64,000 nt of DNA from Actinopolyspora alba. GTDB taxonomy: Bacteria > Actinomycetota > Actinomycetes > Mycobacteriales > Pseudonocardiaceae. The DNA lies in the NCBI RefSeq assembly GCF_900112765.1, contig NZ_FOMZ01000001.1, forward strand, positions 372,001 to 436,000, written 5' to 3'. This document shows positions 1 through 8,124 of this stretch, piece after piece. The notes under the pieces were generated by a model that saw only the letters and a list, made by a program, of their open reading frames with translations, was not told the DNA's origin and made no database searches. Each line of letters opens with the position of its first letter. Position 1 is the first letter of the stretch. The position numbers and the translations under genes were made by a program.

Positions 1-144
1 GGAAGAACCCTGCAACGGCAGGGCAGACTGAACGAGGCGCACACCCAGGTGCGGCTGGCCACGACCATGTACCCCGATCCCGCGTACCAGGAAGTACTTG
101 GAGAGATCCGAGCGCACATCGCTCGGGTCAACGCGACCGAGTGA
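1..144 (+). CDS. C-terminal end of an unrecognised protein (partial)
   Basis: The frame is open from the window edge to a TGA at 142-144 and gives 47 residues. The helix-forming stretch RQGRLNEAHTQV followed by MYPDPAYQEVL resembles the last repeat of a TPR-type helical protein, but that is only a resemblance. The gene begins outside the window, so neither start nor family can be fixed. It is followed by a gene-free stretch holding two repeat elements and then by a convergent transglycosylase gene. Confidence 0.5.
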   Translation, partial: GRTLQRQGRLNEAHTQVRLATTMYPDPAYQEVLGEIRAHIARVNATE

Positions 145-307
145 CGTATCCCACCACCAACAACACGACAGTCCCGCGTCGAGTAGCGCTCCACCCCGCG
201 TCGAGCAGTGCTCCGGGAATCCCGCTGTGCCCGTCGAACGTGGGGCCCTCTCGGACGCGTCCGAGCCGAACCCCAACCACTTACGCAATCGGCACCGCCG
301 CGGGTTC

Positions 308-400
308 TCTCGTGGTGCTCTCGCGAGGACGGCCCCGACGTCGTGTAGGTCGCTACCCGATGTCGGGGCACCCACAGCGAGAGCCCGCGAGAGGTTCCGC
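308..400 (+). repeat. Family B element, full-length hairpin copy 1
   Basis: Three nested stems are visible. The outer stem pairs GCTCTCGC (317-324) with GCGAGAGC (377-384), extended by TCTCG (308-312) with CGAGA (388-392). The middle stem pairs GCCCCGAC (332-339) with GTCGGGGC (362-369). The apical stem pairs GTAG (345-348) with CTAC (353-356). The 3' flank GAGGTTCCGCCAC is shared with other copies. The copy at 46244-46337 keeps the architecture with different stem bases. Confidence 0.8.
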
Positions 401-423
401 CACCTCACCTCGGGATGGCGTCA

Positions 424-437
424 ATTTCTCGCGAAAT
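424..437 (+). repeat. Family A palindrome, single copy
   Basis: The core is ATTTCTCGCGAAAT, flanked by GCGTCA on the left and CGCCGCGCC on the right. It lies between the 3' ends of convergent genes and about 25 bp after the family B element. Confidence 0.85.
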
Positions 438-534
438 CGCCGCGCCGCTCCTCTGAACGGGACCACGCGGGTAAGCAGCGCACGTGACGGCTACCCGACC
501 ACTCACCGAAAGCGCTTCTGCAATTCTCGGTGGG

Positions 535-1374
535 TCATTCGTCGCGGCTACCCGCTTGGGCGTATCGCTCGGCCAGGCTGAACACCTTCCTGGCGTAGGA
601 AACCGAGTTGTTGTAGGACATCACGCCGGACCACCAGCCGTCGCCGCTGCGCATGTCGCGTCCACCCGCGCACAGATAGCGCGCGGCGGCCATCGCCGCG
701 TCGTCGAGGTTGTGCGGATCACCGACCCCGTCGCCACTGCCGTCGGTGCTCCACTTCGCCCAGGTGGAGGGAATGAACTGCATCGGCCCGACGGCACGGT
801 CGTGGACGGTGTCGCCGTCGAGCACGCCGTCGTCGGTGTCGGTGATGGCACGCACGTCCTCGCCGCCGTCCAGCGGCACTCCGATGATGGGGCTGGAGGG
901 AACCGCGTCGGCGCCGAGCCTGCGTCCGCTGTAGCGGCCGTGGTCCGACTCGACCCGCCCGATGCCCGCCAGGGTCGCCCAATCCACGCCACAATTCGGA
1001 GCTCGGCTGCGCATCGCCAGATCGGCGTTCACATAGGACACCAGCGCCCGGGACGGGACGTCGACGACGGCGGCCACCTCGTTGGCCCAGTCGCGCACCG
1101 GGTCCTCGCCCGATTCGTCGCCGGGTTCGGAGCCGGTCGCGGACCGGCCGGGGGCGCTCGACCCCGGTTCCACCGGGGCGGGTTCGACGCTCTGCCGTGC
1201 CAGCGGCGGCGCCTGCGGCGCGGCGGCCGGTTCCCCGAACACCGCCACCGCACCGACCGCGAGCACGGTGCTCGCCACCGTGCCCACCGCGAGGACGCCG
1301 CGTCCGGCGACGGCCAGCACCGCGCGCGACACCGAGCGGGAACGCGGGTGCTTCGACGAAGCGGATTCGGTCAC
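535..1374 (-). CDS. MltB-like lytic murein transglycosylase, membrane-anchored or secreted
   Basis: A 279-residue protein with a basic N-terminus, a hydrophobic segment at about residues 18-47 and a Pro/Gly/Ser-rich linker to about residue 90. A lysozyme-like domain follows. GIGRVESDHGRY (137-148) carries the expected catalytic Glu142, and AVGPMQFIPSTW (194-205) is the second family signature. DTDDGVLDGDTVHDRA and DGSGDGVGDP are typical of actinobacterial MltB relatives. Enzymes of this family cleave the MurNAc-GlcNAc bond of peptidoglycan to a 1,6-anhydro product. A paralogue with the same domain lies at 3573-4373. The Cys pair near 128 and 235 may form a disulfide outside the cell. Confidence 0.88.
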   Translation of the reverse strand: MTESASSKHPRSRSVSRAVLAVAGRGVLAVGTVASTVLAVGAVAVFGEPAAAPQAPPLARQSVEPAPVEPGSSAPGRSATGSEPGDESGEDPVRDWANEVAAVVDVPSRALVSYVNADLAMRSRAPNCGVDWATLAGIGRVESDHGRYSGRRLGADAVPSSPIIGVPLDGGEDVRAITDTDDGVLDGDTVHDRAVGPMQFIPSTWAKWSTDGSGDGVGDPHNLDDAAMAAARYLCAGGRDMRSGDGWWSGVMSYNNSVSYARKVFSLAERYAQAGSRDE

Positions 1375-1543
1375 TGCAACAGGTTAGGCGACATGTCCAG
1401 CCGTACCCGACCTCCGCTCGCGGCGGTCCGGATCCTTGTTCGCACCGCCCCGGAACACGATCTTGATGTGGGAGACTGACGCGTGCTCCACGCCCGGCAC
1501 GCGGAGCGCGAAAACCGCCCGATCGCGAGCCCGAGGAGTCGAA

Positions 1544-2221
1544 GTGTCGGACGACCTGTCCGTCGCGAACGCGGCGGCACGGAACCGCGCCAACGGTGCG
1601 CTGTGGAGCGGCGCGGCGCTGCTGCTCGTGGGCTCGGTCGGGGTGCTCTCCGGCGCGTTCGCCGCCTTCGGGTTCTACCACCGCCTGCTGAATCCGTTCG
1701 CGCACGCGCTGACCCCGTGGGTGCTGCTGGCCGTGCTGGTCAGCGCTCGCCGCGCTCCTCGCACGGCGGTGCCGCGCACCATCGTCTGCCTGCTCGGCGC
1801 GGTGGTGGCCTTCTACGTCGGCAAGCCGCTGCTCTACAACACCGTCTACTATCCCGACGCGCCCGACATCGGGGTTCAGGTGAACAACCTGGTCATGTGG
1901 TGTGTGCTGGCGATGTTGACAGGGGCAGTGCTGGGAGCTGTCTTCTCCGCCATCGGCGGGGCATCCTGGTCGGGTTCGGCTGCAACCGCCACCGCGATCG
2001 CACTGCTGCTGGCCGCCACGATCGAGGAAACGGGATTCGGGTTGGCGGACAGCGATCTCCCGCTGCTGCTCTGCTGCGGCTGCGCCGTCCTGCTCACGCT
2101 CCATCTCGCCGACACTCGGGACGGCAGGCTGCGGCGAATCGGTGTGCTGACCCTGCCGTTGCTGGTGGCCGGTTTCGTCCTCGTCGCGGCTCCCGACCTG
2201 CTGCAGGGGATGACGCTCTGA
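1544..2221 (+). CDS. Polytopic membrane protein of unknown function
   Basis: A 225-residue protein with about six or seven hydrophobic helices and a short cytosolic N-terminus. The GTG at 1544 is chosen because GAGGAG sits at 1533-1538. Upstream starts in the same frame would add an Arg-rich stretch without a ribosome site. The acidic/aromatic segment YNTVYYPDAPDIG lies between predicted helices and may be an outside loop. No catalytic motif was recognised and no family is assigned. It is transcribed away from the transglycosylase gene, with about 170 bp between the two starts. Confidence 0.75.
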   Translation: MSDDLSVANAAARNRANGALWSGAALLLVGSVGVLSGAFAAFGFYHRLLNPFAHALTPWVLLAVLVSARRAPRTAVPRTIVCLLGAVVAFYVGKPLLYNTVYYPDAPDIGVQVNNLVMWCVLAMLTGAVLGAVFSAIGGASWSGSAATATAIALLLAATIEETGFGLADSDLPLLLCCGCAVLLTLHLADTRDGRLRRIGVLTLPLLVAGFVLVAAPDLLQGMTL

Positions 2222-2390
2222 CCGACGACAGTAACGATCGTCCGAGCGCGCCCCGGAGAAACGAGCGGAACCGGATTCCGGCGGCCGGTCGAGCACGAAT
2301 TCGGTTGTACCCGGTCGACCGATGAGGCAGGATTCGCTTCACCGCATCGGCCCGAAAGCCGACGGGGGCGACGACTGAAGGAGGTGTGCC

Positions 2391-2465
2391 ATGACCGTTC
2401 TCATTCGTGTCACGCAGGCAACCATCCGTTTCCTCCTGCCCGCAGCTCTCCTGACCGGTAGCTGA
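2391..2465 (+). CDS. Putative 24-residue hydrophobic micropeptide
   Basis: The near-perfect ribosome site AAGGAGG lies six bases before an ATG that opens a 24-codon frame ending in TGA at 2463-2465. The peptide starts MTVLIRVTQ and ends in a hydrophobic stretch LLPAALLTGS. It lies 56 bp upstream of the RIO-kinase start on the same strand. It could be a translated leader of that gene or a small membrane peptide. The evidence is the ribosome site alone. Confidence 0.45.
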   Translation: MTVLIRVTQATIRFLLPAALLTGS

Positions 2466-2521
2466 CACCCCGGACCACAGGGTGCTCGTGGCGGAGGATC
2501 TCCCTTGAGGAGCCGCCGGAG

Positions 2522-3502
2522 ATGCACTCCAGCGATGAAGTCGATCCCGACGACTATCCGTTGCGCAACCGCAACCGCACGACGAACACCGGCCGAACGC
2601 GTGGCGGTCGGAGATCTTCCGAGCAGCCGGACCGAACTCGTGGCGGCAGGCTGACGGAGGAAGAGCGCGACCTGCTCACCGCACTGCGCGAGGAACCGCC
2701 CGCCTCCGGACTTCCCGAGGATGCCGACCGGTGGTCCACCTGGGACACCGGTGAACGCGGCCCGCTACCCCGCCCCTCCTGGTTGGTCACCGAGCTCGCG
2801 GCCGTGGACCAGGAGCTCGGCGTGCTCAAGACCGGCAAGGAAGCCGACGTCGAACTGATACGCCGCTCGGTCCCCGGAACGGCACGCGAGTGCCTGCTGG
2901 CGGCCAAGCGCTACCGCGCTCCGGATCACCGGCGGTTCCACCGCGATGCCGAGTATCTGGAGGGCCGCCGGATGCGCAAATCACGGGAGAACCGTGCGAT
3001 GTCGGTCCGCAGTTCGTTCGGGCGCGGTCTACTCGCCGAGCAGTGGGCCGTGGCGGAGTTCCGCGTCCTGGGCGAGCTGCGCTCGGCCGGAATACCCGTA
3101 CCTTATCCCGTCCAACGCGTGGGCACGGAGGTACTGCTGGAGTTCGTCGGCGATGCCGACGGCTCTCCCGCACCCCGGCTGGCCGAACTACGCCCCACAC
3201 CGGACGTGCTCGAGGACTTGTGGATACAGACGCTCTCCGCGTTGTTCGGGCTGGCCGAGCAGGGTCTGACGCACGGTGATCTGTCCTGTTACAACGTGCT
3301 GGTCCACAACGGGGAGATCGTTCTCATCGACCTGCCCCAGGCCGTGGACGTGGTCGCGAATCCGTCGGGAGCGCGTTATCTGGAACGCGACGTTCGCAAC
3401 ATCACCGACTGGTTCCGATCACGCGGACTGCCCGAGGACCGCATCGACTTGCCGGAGGTCTCGCGGTCGCTGTCACAAGCGGCTCGACTGTTGCCCCGGT
3501 AA
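2522..3502 (+). CDS. RIO-type serine/threonine kinase
   Basis: A 326-residue protein. The first 45 residues are basic and Arg/Gly-rich. The kinase domain shows KTGKEA (103-108, the RIO ATP-contact loop), a candidate phosphate-binding Lys129 in AAKRY, HGDLSCYNVL (251-260, catalytic Asp253 and Asn258) and LIDLPQAVD (268-276, metal-binding Asp270). These follow the order STGKEA / HGDLSEYN / IDxxQ of archaeal and eukaryotic RIO1 kinases. Bacterial members exist, but their substrates are poorly known. GAGGAG about 14 bases upstream of the ATG is a distant ribosome site. The gene converges on the second transglycosylase with 70 bp between stops. Confidence 0.85.
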   Translation: MHSSDEVDPDDYPLRNRNRTTNTGRTRGGRRSSEQPDRTRGGRLTEEERDLLTALREEPPASGLPEDADRWSTWDTGERGPLPRPSWLVTELAAVDQELGVLKTGKEADVELIRRSVPGTARECLLAAKRYRAPDHRRFHRDAEYLEGRRMRKSRENRAMSVRSSFGRGLLAEQWAVAEFRVLGELRSAGIPVPYPVQRVGTEVLLEFVGDADGSPAPRLAELRPTPDVLEDLWIQTLSALFGLAEQGLTHGDLSCYNVLVHNGEIVLIDLPQAVDVVANPSGARYLERDVRNITDWFRSRGLPEDRIDLPEVSRSLSQAARLLPR

Positions 3503-3572
3503 CGGTTTCACCGGGACGGCTCAAGGCCGCACGGCGGGCGGCGGGTGACCGGTCACGATCCCGAACTACGCC

Positions 3573-4373
3573 CTACTCCTTCCGCGTCAGTTCGCGGCTG
3601 CGCTTGCCGTAGTCGTCGGCGTGGTCGAGCACCTGCTGCACGTACTCGCCGCTGGCGTTGTACCGCAGCACGGCGTCGCGGAACTGCTCGGCACGGCGCA
3701 GGTCGCTGCCCGAGTCGCAGAGGTAGTAGCCCGCGGCGAGCGCCGCGTCGTCGAGGTCGTCGGGGTCCGCCACCCCGTCGGCGTCGCCGTCGCGTCCCCA
3801 ATCACGCCAGGTGCTCGGGATGAACTGCAGCGGGCCGACGGCGCGGTCGTAGACCGTGTCGCCGTCCAGCTTCCCCCCGTCGGTGTCGCGGATGAGCCGC
3901 ACGCCCTCGCTGCCGTCCAGCGGGATTCCCCTGATGGGCGGCTCGGGGCGGGCGGTGCTGTCCAGGTCCGAACCGCCGTAGCGGCCGTGACCGGACTCGA
4001 CGGCGCCGACCCCGGCGAGCACCGACCAGCTCAGCCCGCAGTCCGGCCTGGTGCGTTCCAGGGCCAGTTCGGCGTAGCCGTAGGCCTCCAGCGCGGCCAT
4101 CGGGATGTTGAGCTCGTCGGAGAAGTTCTCGGCCCAGTCGGAGAGCTGCCGCTGCGGGCGGGAAGTCGCGGCGGGATCGGCGCCGCCGGGTAACGGGCGC
4201 ACCTGGGGTGGCTGCGCCCCGGCACGCGGTGGTGCCGTGGCGCTGGGCAGCCGGGACCGATTCCGCTGCCCGCCGTTGTCCAGTAATCCGGCCAACAGCA
4301 CGAGCACTGCGAGCATAGCCAGTCCGCTCAACAGCACGAGCGGCGAGTCGGATGCTTTCCGTCGTCGCGGCAC
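3573..4373 (-). CDS. MltB-like lytic transglycosylase, second paralogue
   Basis: A 266-residue protein with a basic start (MPRRRK), one strong transmembrane or signal helix at about 11-31, a Pro-rich linker to about 75 and a lysozyme-like domain. GVGAVESGHGRY (121-132) contains the predicted catalytic Glu126, and AVGPLQFIPSTW matches the signature of the gene at 535-1374. The two proteins differ mainly in linker and N-terminus. No lipobox is visible, so anchoring by the uncleaved helix is likely. A role in wall expansion or septal splitting is inferred from family knowledge. Confidence 0.88.
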   Translation of the reverse strand: MPRRRKASDSPLVLLSGLAMLAVLVLLAGLLDNGGQRNRSRLPSATAPPRAGAQPPQVRPLPGGADPAATSRPQRQLSDWAENFSDELNIPMAALEAYGYAELALERTRPDCGLSWSVLAGVGAVESGHGRYGGSDLDSTARPEPPIRGIPLDGSEGVRLIRDTDGGKLDGDTVYDRAVGPLQFIPSTWRDWGRDGDADGVADPDDLDDAALAAGYYLCDSGSDLRRAEQFRDAVLRYNASGEYVQQVLDHADDYGKRSRELTRKE

Positions 4374-4453
4374 GATCGCGGACCTCCCTAGGTCACTGAA
4401 CTGTTACCCGACCCACCGGGTTCGGTGGAGTCGCCGGTCACGGTTGAAAGACC

Positions 4454-5488
4454 TCAGCCCGGTTCGTCGATTTCACCGGTTTCGTCGGCTTTTGGCCAGT
4501 ACTCGCGCCAATCGGATTCGGACAGCCGCGCGGGATCGGCTCCGGCGGTGCGCGCGCGTGCCTCGGCGGCCCGGATGCGGCGGTCGAAGGCCAGCGAGGC
4601 CGCGCGCAGCGTGTCCTCCGGGTCACCGCCGTCGCGTCTCGCGCGTGCCACGGCGTCGAACAGCTCGGCTCCCGGATGGGAGTCCTCGCCGATCAGCTCG
4701 GCCGGTATCCCGGCCCGCTCGGCACGCTGCACGAGCTTGGCCGCCAGCGCGGCGGCCGGTTGCCCGTGCGCCACACCGTCCACAGCGGACTCGCGTTGCT
4801 TCTCGCGCTGCTTGAGCTCCTCCCACCTCGCGTGCTGCGACTCGGCGTCGTGCATCGAATCGTCGGTGGCGAACACGTGCGGGTGACGCGAGACGAGCTT
4901 GCTCACCAGCTCGGCCGCGACGGTGTCGACGTCGAACGGATCGGCCTCGTTCTCGGCCGCCACGCGGGCGTGGAACAGCACCTGCAGCAGCACGTCACCG
5001 AGTTCCTCCCGCATGGCACCGCGGTCGGAACTCTCCAGGGCCTCCAGCAGTTCGTAGGTCTCCTCGACCAGATAGGTGCGCAGCGACTCGTGCGTCTGCC
5101 GCGCGTCCCACGGACAGCCGCCGGGGGAACGCAGCCGGTCCATCACCGTCACCGCGTCCAGCAGCTCGACTCCCGGCGGGGGCGTCGCCCGCACCTCGCG
5201 GGCTCCCGCCGCCAGCAGTTCCCGCACCGCTGCCGAGTGATCGTCGGGGGCGACCAGCACCACAGGCTCGCGGGCCGCCCGGCGCAGCAGCTCGGCGTGC
5301 TCCGGCGGCGCGGCGGCTTCCAACGAGTCACGGGTGGATTCGGCCAGTCCGGGATCGGCGTAGACCTCCCCCGCACCACGCAGCCAGGGAACCGCCTCGG
5401 CGGGCACGACGTCCCCGAGGCGGTCGTCCACCAGCACCACCGCGCAGCCGTCGACGACGGAGGGGCGGGATTCACCGACGGCACTCAT
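4454..5488 (-). CDS. mazG: MazG nucleoside triphosphate pyrophosphohydrolase with degenerate N-terminal domain
   Basis: A 344-residue protein. The MazG domain starts at GGCPWDARQTHESL (123-136), followed by VEETYELLEALE (141-152) and EELGDVLLQVLFH (161-173). These acidic motifs bind Mg and hydrolyse NTPs to NMP and pyrophosphate, as in house-cleaning of damaged nucleotides. Residues 1-110 resemble the tail of the tetrapyrrole-methylase-like half found in other actinobacterial MazG proteins, without its binding motifs. A SurA-like lipoprotein gene follows upstream. In many actinobacteria both sit beside mfd, but here mfd is 13 kb away. Confidence 0.9.
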   Translation of the reverse strand: MSAVGESRPSVVDGCAVVLVDDRLGDVVPAEAVPWLRGAGEVYADPGLAESTRDSLEAAAPPEHAELLRRAAREPVVLVAPDDHSAAVRELLAAGAREVRATPPPGVELLDAVTVMDRLRSPGGCPWDARQTHESLRTYLVEETYELLEALESSDRGAMREELGDVLLQVLFHARVAAENEADPFDVDTVAAELVSKLVSRHPHVFATDDSMHDAESQHARWEELKQREKQRESAVDGVAHGQPAAALAAKLVQRAERAGIPAELIGEDSHPGAELFDAVARARRDGGDPEDTLRAASLAFDRRIRAAEARARTAGADPARLSESDWREYWPKADETGEIDEPG

Positions 5489-5578
5489 ACCCCGATTGTT
5501 CCAGCCATTACTCGATCATGGTGTGCCCTCGGGCGTCCCGACGGAGCACACCGGGGTCCGGAAACCACGGAAGTCGCT

Positions 5579-5663
5579 CGATGTCTCCGCTCCGAAGCGA
5601 CAGCCGGTGGGAGATTCCGCCGAGCGAGCGATCCGACAACCCGACCGGAAATCTCGATCAGGC
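5579..5663 (+). repeat. Family B element, 3' half copy plus tail
   Basis: GATGTCTCCGCTCCGAAGCG and GGGAGATTCCGCC (to 5621) match the 3' half of the family B hairpin. The tail CGACAACCCGACCGGAAA (5635-5652) is shared with the copy at 60058-60146. The 5' arm is not visible. It lies between the SurA-like gene stop and the mazG start. Confidence 0.6.
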
Positions 5664-6614
5664 CCGGCTCTCCCGCTCGGGAATGCGGAATCCGCTGGTC
5701 TGCCCCTCATCCGGTGCGGCGGTGAGTTCCAGCGAGTCCCACACGCCGTAGCGCGGGCTGAGCTCGACACCGACGCGCTGCGCGGTCAGACCGAGCAGCC
5801 GCGCACCGAAAGCCTGCGTGAGCTGCGCGCCCTGCCTGCCCAGCGATGGAGTGTTCGACTGGCCGTCACCGTTTCCGGTGGTTCGCTCGGTGATCCGCGC
5901 GACGAGCCACTGACCGGCGCTCTGCCTGCCGGGTCCGGGGAAGGCGAGCACCGTACCCTCGTCGGCCGCGAACAGCGGCGTCTGGGCGGCGAAGCTGGGG
6001 CTGCTCGCCGCGCTGAGCTCGCGCCCCGAGCCCGCGGGAACCCCTTCGGACTTGTCCTGCTGGATCAGTTCGGCGGCCTGCTCCTGGCCACGAGCCATGC
6101 GGTTCGCCTTGCGCTCGGCCTCGGCACGGCTGGTGGCGCTGGTGTAGTCGAAGACCACCGAGGTGCTCGCCAGGTGCTTGCTGCCGAGCTTGCGCATCAG
6201 CACCAGCGAACGCGCCACGGAGCGGACCTCATCGGCCGTGAAGATGGTTCCCTCGGTGGCGGCCCGCGCACCGCCCCGCTGCTGCACCCACTGGGTGATC
6301 TCCTGCTCGGAGACCCGCAGGTTCTGGCGTCGAGCGGCCACTTCGGCGAGCTTCTGCCGTACGGTGAACGCGGCTATCTGCCGCGCCAGCTCGTCCTTGC
6401 GTCCCTGCTCGTCGAGCTGCTCGCGCAGTTGCGGGCGCTCACCGACGACCGCCTCGAACCGCTGCTGCACCGTGCTCACCGGGATGGCCTGGTCACCGAC
6501 GAGCGCTGCCGAGCCGATCCGGGACGGCTGGGAACCACAACCGGCCAGCAGGCAGGCCGCGAGCAGCGCGATAATCAACCGTGGGCGCGCGATGACTGAT
6601 CTCACAAGGGCCAC
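5658..6614 (-). CDS. SurA N-terminal-domain lipoprotein (peptidyl-prolyl isomerase-like chaperone)
   Basis: A 318-residue protein with a signal peptide ending in the lipobox LLAGC, so Cys26 is the predicted lipidated residue. The helical part from about 38 to 175 (VSTVQQRFEAVV, ITQWVQQRGG) matches the SurA/PrsA N-terminal chaperone fold. A clear parvulin isomerase motif is not obvious, so it may act only as a holdase. The likely role is folding of exported proteins on the outer face of the membrane. Its closest neighbour is mazG, transcribed in the same direction about 170 bp downstream. Confidence 0.8.
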   Translation of the reverse strand: MALVRSVIARPRLIIALLAACLLAGCGSQPSRIGSAALVGDQAIPVSTVQQRFEAVVGERPQLREQLDEQGRKDELARQIAAFTVRQKLAEVAARRQNLRVSEQEITQWVQQRGGARAATEGTIFTADEVRSVARSLVLMRKLGSKHLASTSVVFDYTSATSRAEAERKANRMARGQEQAAELIQQDKSEGVPAGSGRELSAASSPSFAAQTPLFAADEGTVLAFPGPGRQSAGQWLVARITERTTGNGDGQSNTPSLGRQGAQLTQAFGARLLGLTAQRVGVELSPRYGVWDSLELTAAPDEGQTSGFRIPERESRA

Positions 6615-6692
6615 TTTCTCACGAGCACCCGGGTGCTGTCCGTAAGCCCGCTGTGATCATGCTTACTCACCCTCCGTGCAATCATCGGGAGT

Positions 6693-7739
6693 TCAGCGGA
6701 ACCGGCCCAGCTCACGCAGCTCCCGCAGGAAGACCTCCGTGGTCGCCGGGTGGAGGTGCAGCAGCGGCTCGTCGTCCTCGTCGCGTTTGATGACCGTGAG
6801 CAGCGCCCCCTCGGGGCCCGCGTAGTAGTTCAGCGGGTACTCGCACTCCCGCTCGGTGCCGCGCGAGACGTACTGCGAGCGCACGGCGCGCAGCGCGAAG
6901 TCCAGCGGCGGCGCGGTCAGCCGTTCCAGCAGTCGATGTCCCGGCGGTGTCGATCGCGTCCGGGTTGGCCGCTCGTCGTCCGGTGCGTTCGATTCGTTCT
7001 GGTCGGACCGGGAACGGCGGTCGCGGTCCGGCACGGTGTGTCGGGCAGGCGGGGGCGGCATGGTGGTCGGTGCTTCGTCCACCGGTGGCGCGTCCGGTAG
7101 CAGTCCGGCCACTGTGGATGGCAGGGCGTCGGGTTCGACCGGTTCGAGCAGTACGCGGTCCTGCTCCACGGCGGCGAGCACGGCGAAGTCGTCGGCCTCG
7201 GCCACTTGGAAGCCACCCCGTGTCGCCCCGGCGTCGGTGCGGATGGAGTACCAGCCGTAGACGCGGCGCTGCGGTGTACGCAGCAGGCGGAGCGTGTCGC
7301 GCAGCGCGCCGATCGGAGCGTCACCCCTGATCAGGCCCGCCTGGCGCAGTTCGGCGTTGGCCGCCTCGACGATCGCCGCGCGTTCGCGGTGCGTGGCGCC
7401 GGGGGAAACGCCCTCCAGCCCGGCCGGTTTGGCGGTGCCCGCGCCGAACTCGTCGTGGTGCAGCACGTCGTAGGCGGCGTAGCTGAGCATGACCGGTTCG
7501 GTGATGACGCGGTCGAAGCGGGAGCTCTCGAAGTCCTGCTCGTCGGATCCGGCGCCGTCGAACCGGTGATCGTCGATACGGGGGTTGTCGTCCCTCGGGT
7601 TACCGACCCTCGGGTTACCGGCACCGGGGCCGCGACTGTCGTGCGGGAAACCACCGGCCGGGGGACCTTTGGAACGGGGACTGGACACACTCACCTCATC
7701 GCTGCCGACCTGTCGCCCCCACTCCCACGATTGTGCCAT
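6693..7739 (-). CDS. EspG-like ESX secretion-associated protein
   Basis: A 348-residue protein. Residues 1-75 are Gly/Asp/Pro-rich and repetitive (PRVGNPRDDNPRIDD). The folded part begins with VMLSYAAYDVLHH and includes THRERAAIVEAANAEL and LRTPQRRVYGWYS, a pattern typical of EspG-family chaperones that bind PE/PPE or WXG100 substrates of type VII secretion. A second Pro-rich insertion at about 215-265 precedes the C-terminal strands ending in TEVFLRELREL. No other ESX gene is in the window. The GTG at 7691, preceded by GATGAGG, is an alternative start that would remove 16 residues. Confidence 0.65.
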   Translation of the reverse strand: MAQSWEWGRQVGSDEVSVSSPRSKGPPAGGFPHDSRGPGAGNPRVGNPRDDNPRIDDHRFDGAGSDEQDFESSRFDRVITEPVMLSYAAYDVLHHDEFGAGTAKPAGLEGVSPGATHRERAAIVEAANAELRQAGLIRGDAPIGALRDTLRLLRTPQRRVYGWYSIRTDAGATRGGFQVAEADDFAVLAAVEQDRVLLEPVEPDALPSTVAGLLPDAPPVDEAPTTMPPPPARHTVPDRDRRSRSDQNESNAPDDERPTRTRSTPPGHRLLERLTAPPLDFALRAVRSQYVSRGTERECEYPLNYYAGPEGALLTVIKRDEDDEPLLHLHPATTEVFLRELRELGRFR

Positions 7740-7816
7740 TCACGGCGGCTCGCAGAGCCGCAACGAGGACGGAGCGGTGCCATGGCGGCACTGCCTCCGC
7801 TCACCTGCCCCGGCGG

Positions 7817-7886
7817 CCCGGCAGCCCGGCAGCCCGGCAGCCCGGCAGCCCGGCAGCCCGGCAGCCCGGCAGCCCGGCAGCCCGGC
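7817..7886. repeat. Tandem array of CCCGGCAG (8 bp, about 8.75 units)
   Basis: Eight perfect copies of CCCGGCAG plus CCCGGC follow one another without interruption. The unit length is not a multiple of three, which argues against a coding role. It directly abuts the first family A palindrome and is likely prone to copy-number change by slippage. Confidence 0.95.
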
Positions 7887-7887
7887 G

Positions 7888-7947
7888 ATTTCTTGGGAAA
7901 TTTACGCCCGGCCTCCCGGCCCACCTCGCGGCGATTTCGCGAGAAAT
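7888..7947 (-). repeat. Family A palindrome pair upstream of CRISPR locus 1
   Basis: The cores are ATTTCTTGGGAAAT (7888-7901) and ATTTCGCGAGAAAT (7934-7947), with starts 46 bp apart. Both are followed by TTACGCCC and are in the same orientation. The first core is a diverged copy. Confidence 0.85.
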
Positions 7948-8082
7948 TTACGCCCCGCCCACCCCGGGCCACTCCCACAGCTGACCCCTGTCGGCGCCGA
8001 GTTTCGGCGGAGGTACGGGCAGTAGAGGAGATCGCACGAGACCCGACCGGGCGGATATGTCCAATGGGATGTGACGGAGTGA

Positions 8083-8124
8083 TGTTCACAGCGCCTTCGC
8101 CGCGCTAGAATCCCAGCGCAGTGA
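8083..8124 (+). promoter_or_regulatory. CRISPR leader and array promoter, locus 1
   Basis: TGTTCA (8083-8088) and TAGAAT (8106-8111) are 17 bp apart, which predicts a start a few bases before the first repeat. The sequence up to AGAATCCCAGCGCAGTGAG is nearly the same as the leader of the solo repeat at 10882, so it is likely functional and duplicated. Confidence 0.7.

Larger units (their letters stand above)
145..534. other. Gene-free interval with repeats
   Basis: No convincing gene is seen between the partial gene and the convergent transglycosylase. The interval holds one full family B hairpin (308-400) and one family A palindrome (424-437). The sequence from about 290 to 400 closely parallels 46230-46337. 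Confidence 0.7.

Noticed and set aside
484-1479. Plus-strand frame opposite the first transglycosylase
   Set aside because: No motif and no ribosome site. The minus-strand gene has catalytic signatures and a signal helix.
7691-8089. Open frames reading Gly-Cys-Arg-Ala or Gln-Pro-Gly-Ser repeats near 7.8 kb
   Set aside because: They are only translations of the eight-base tandem repeat, which shifts frame every unit. No ribosome site and no downstream folded domain.
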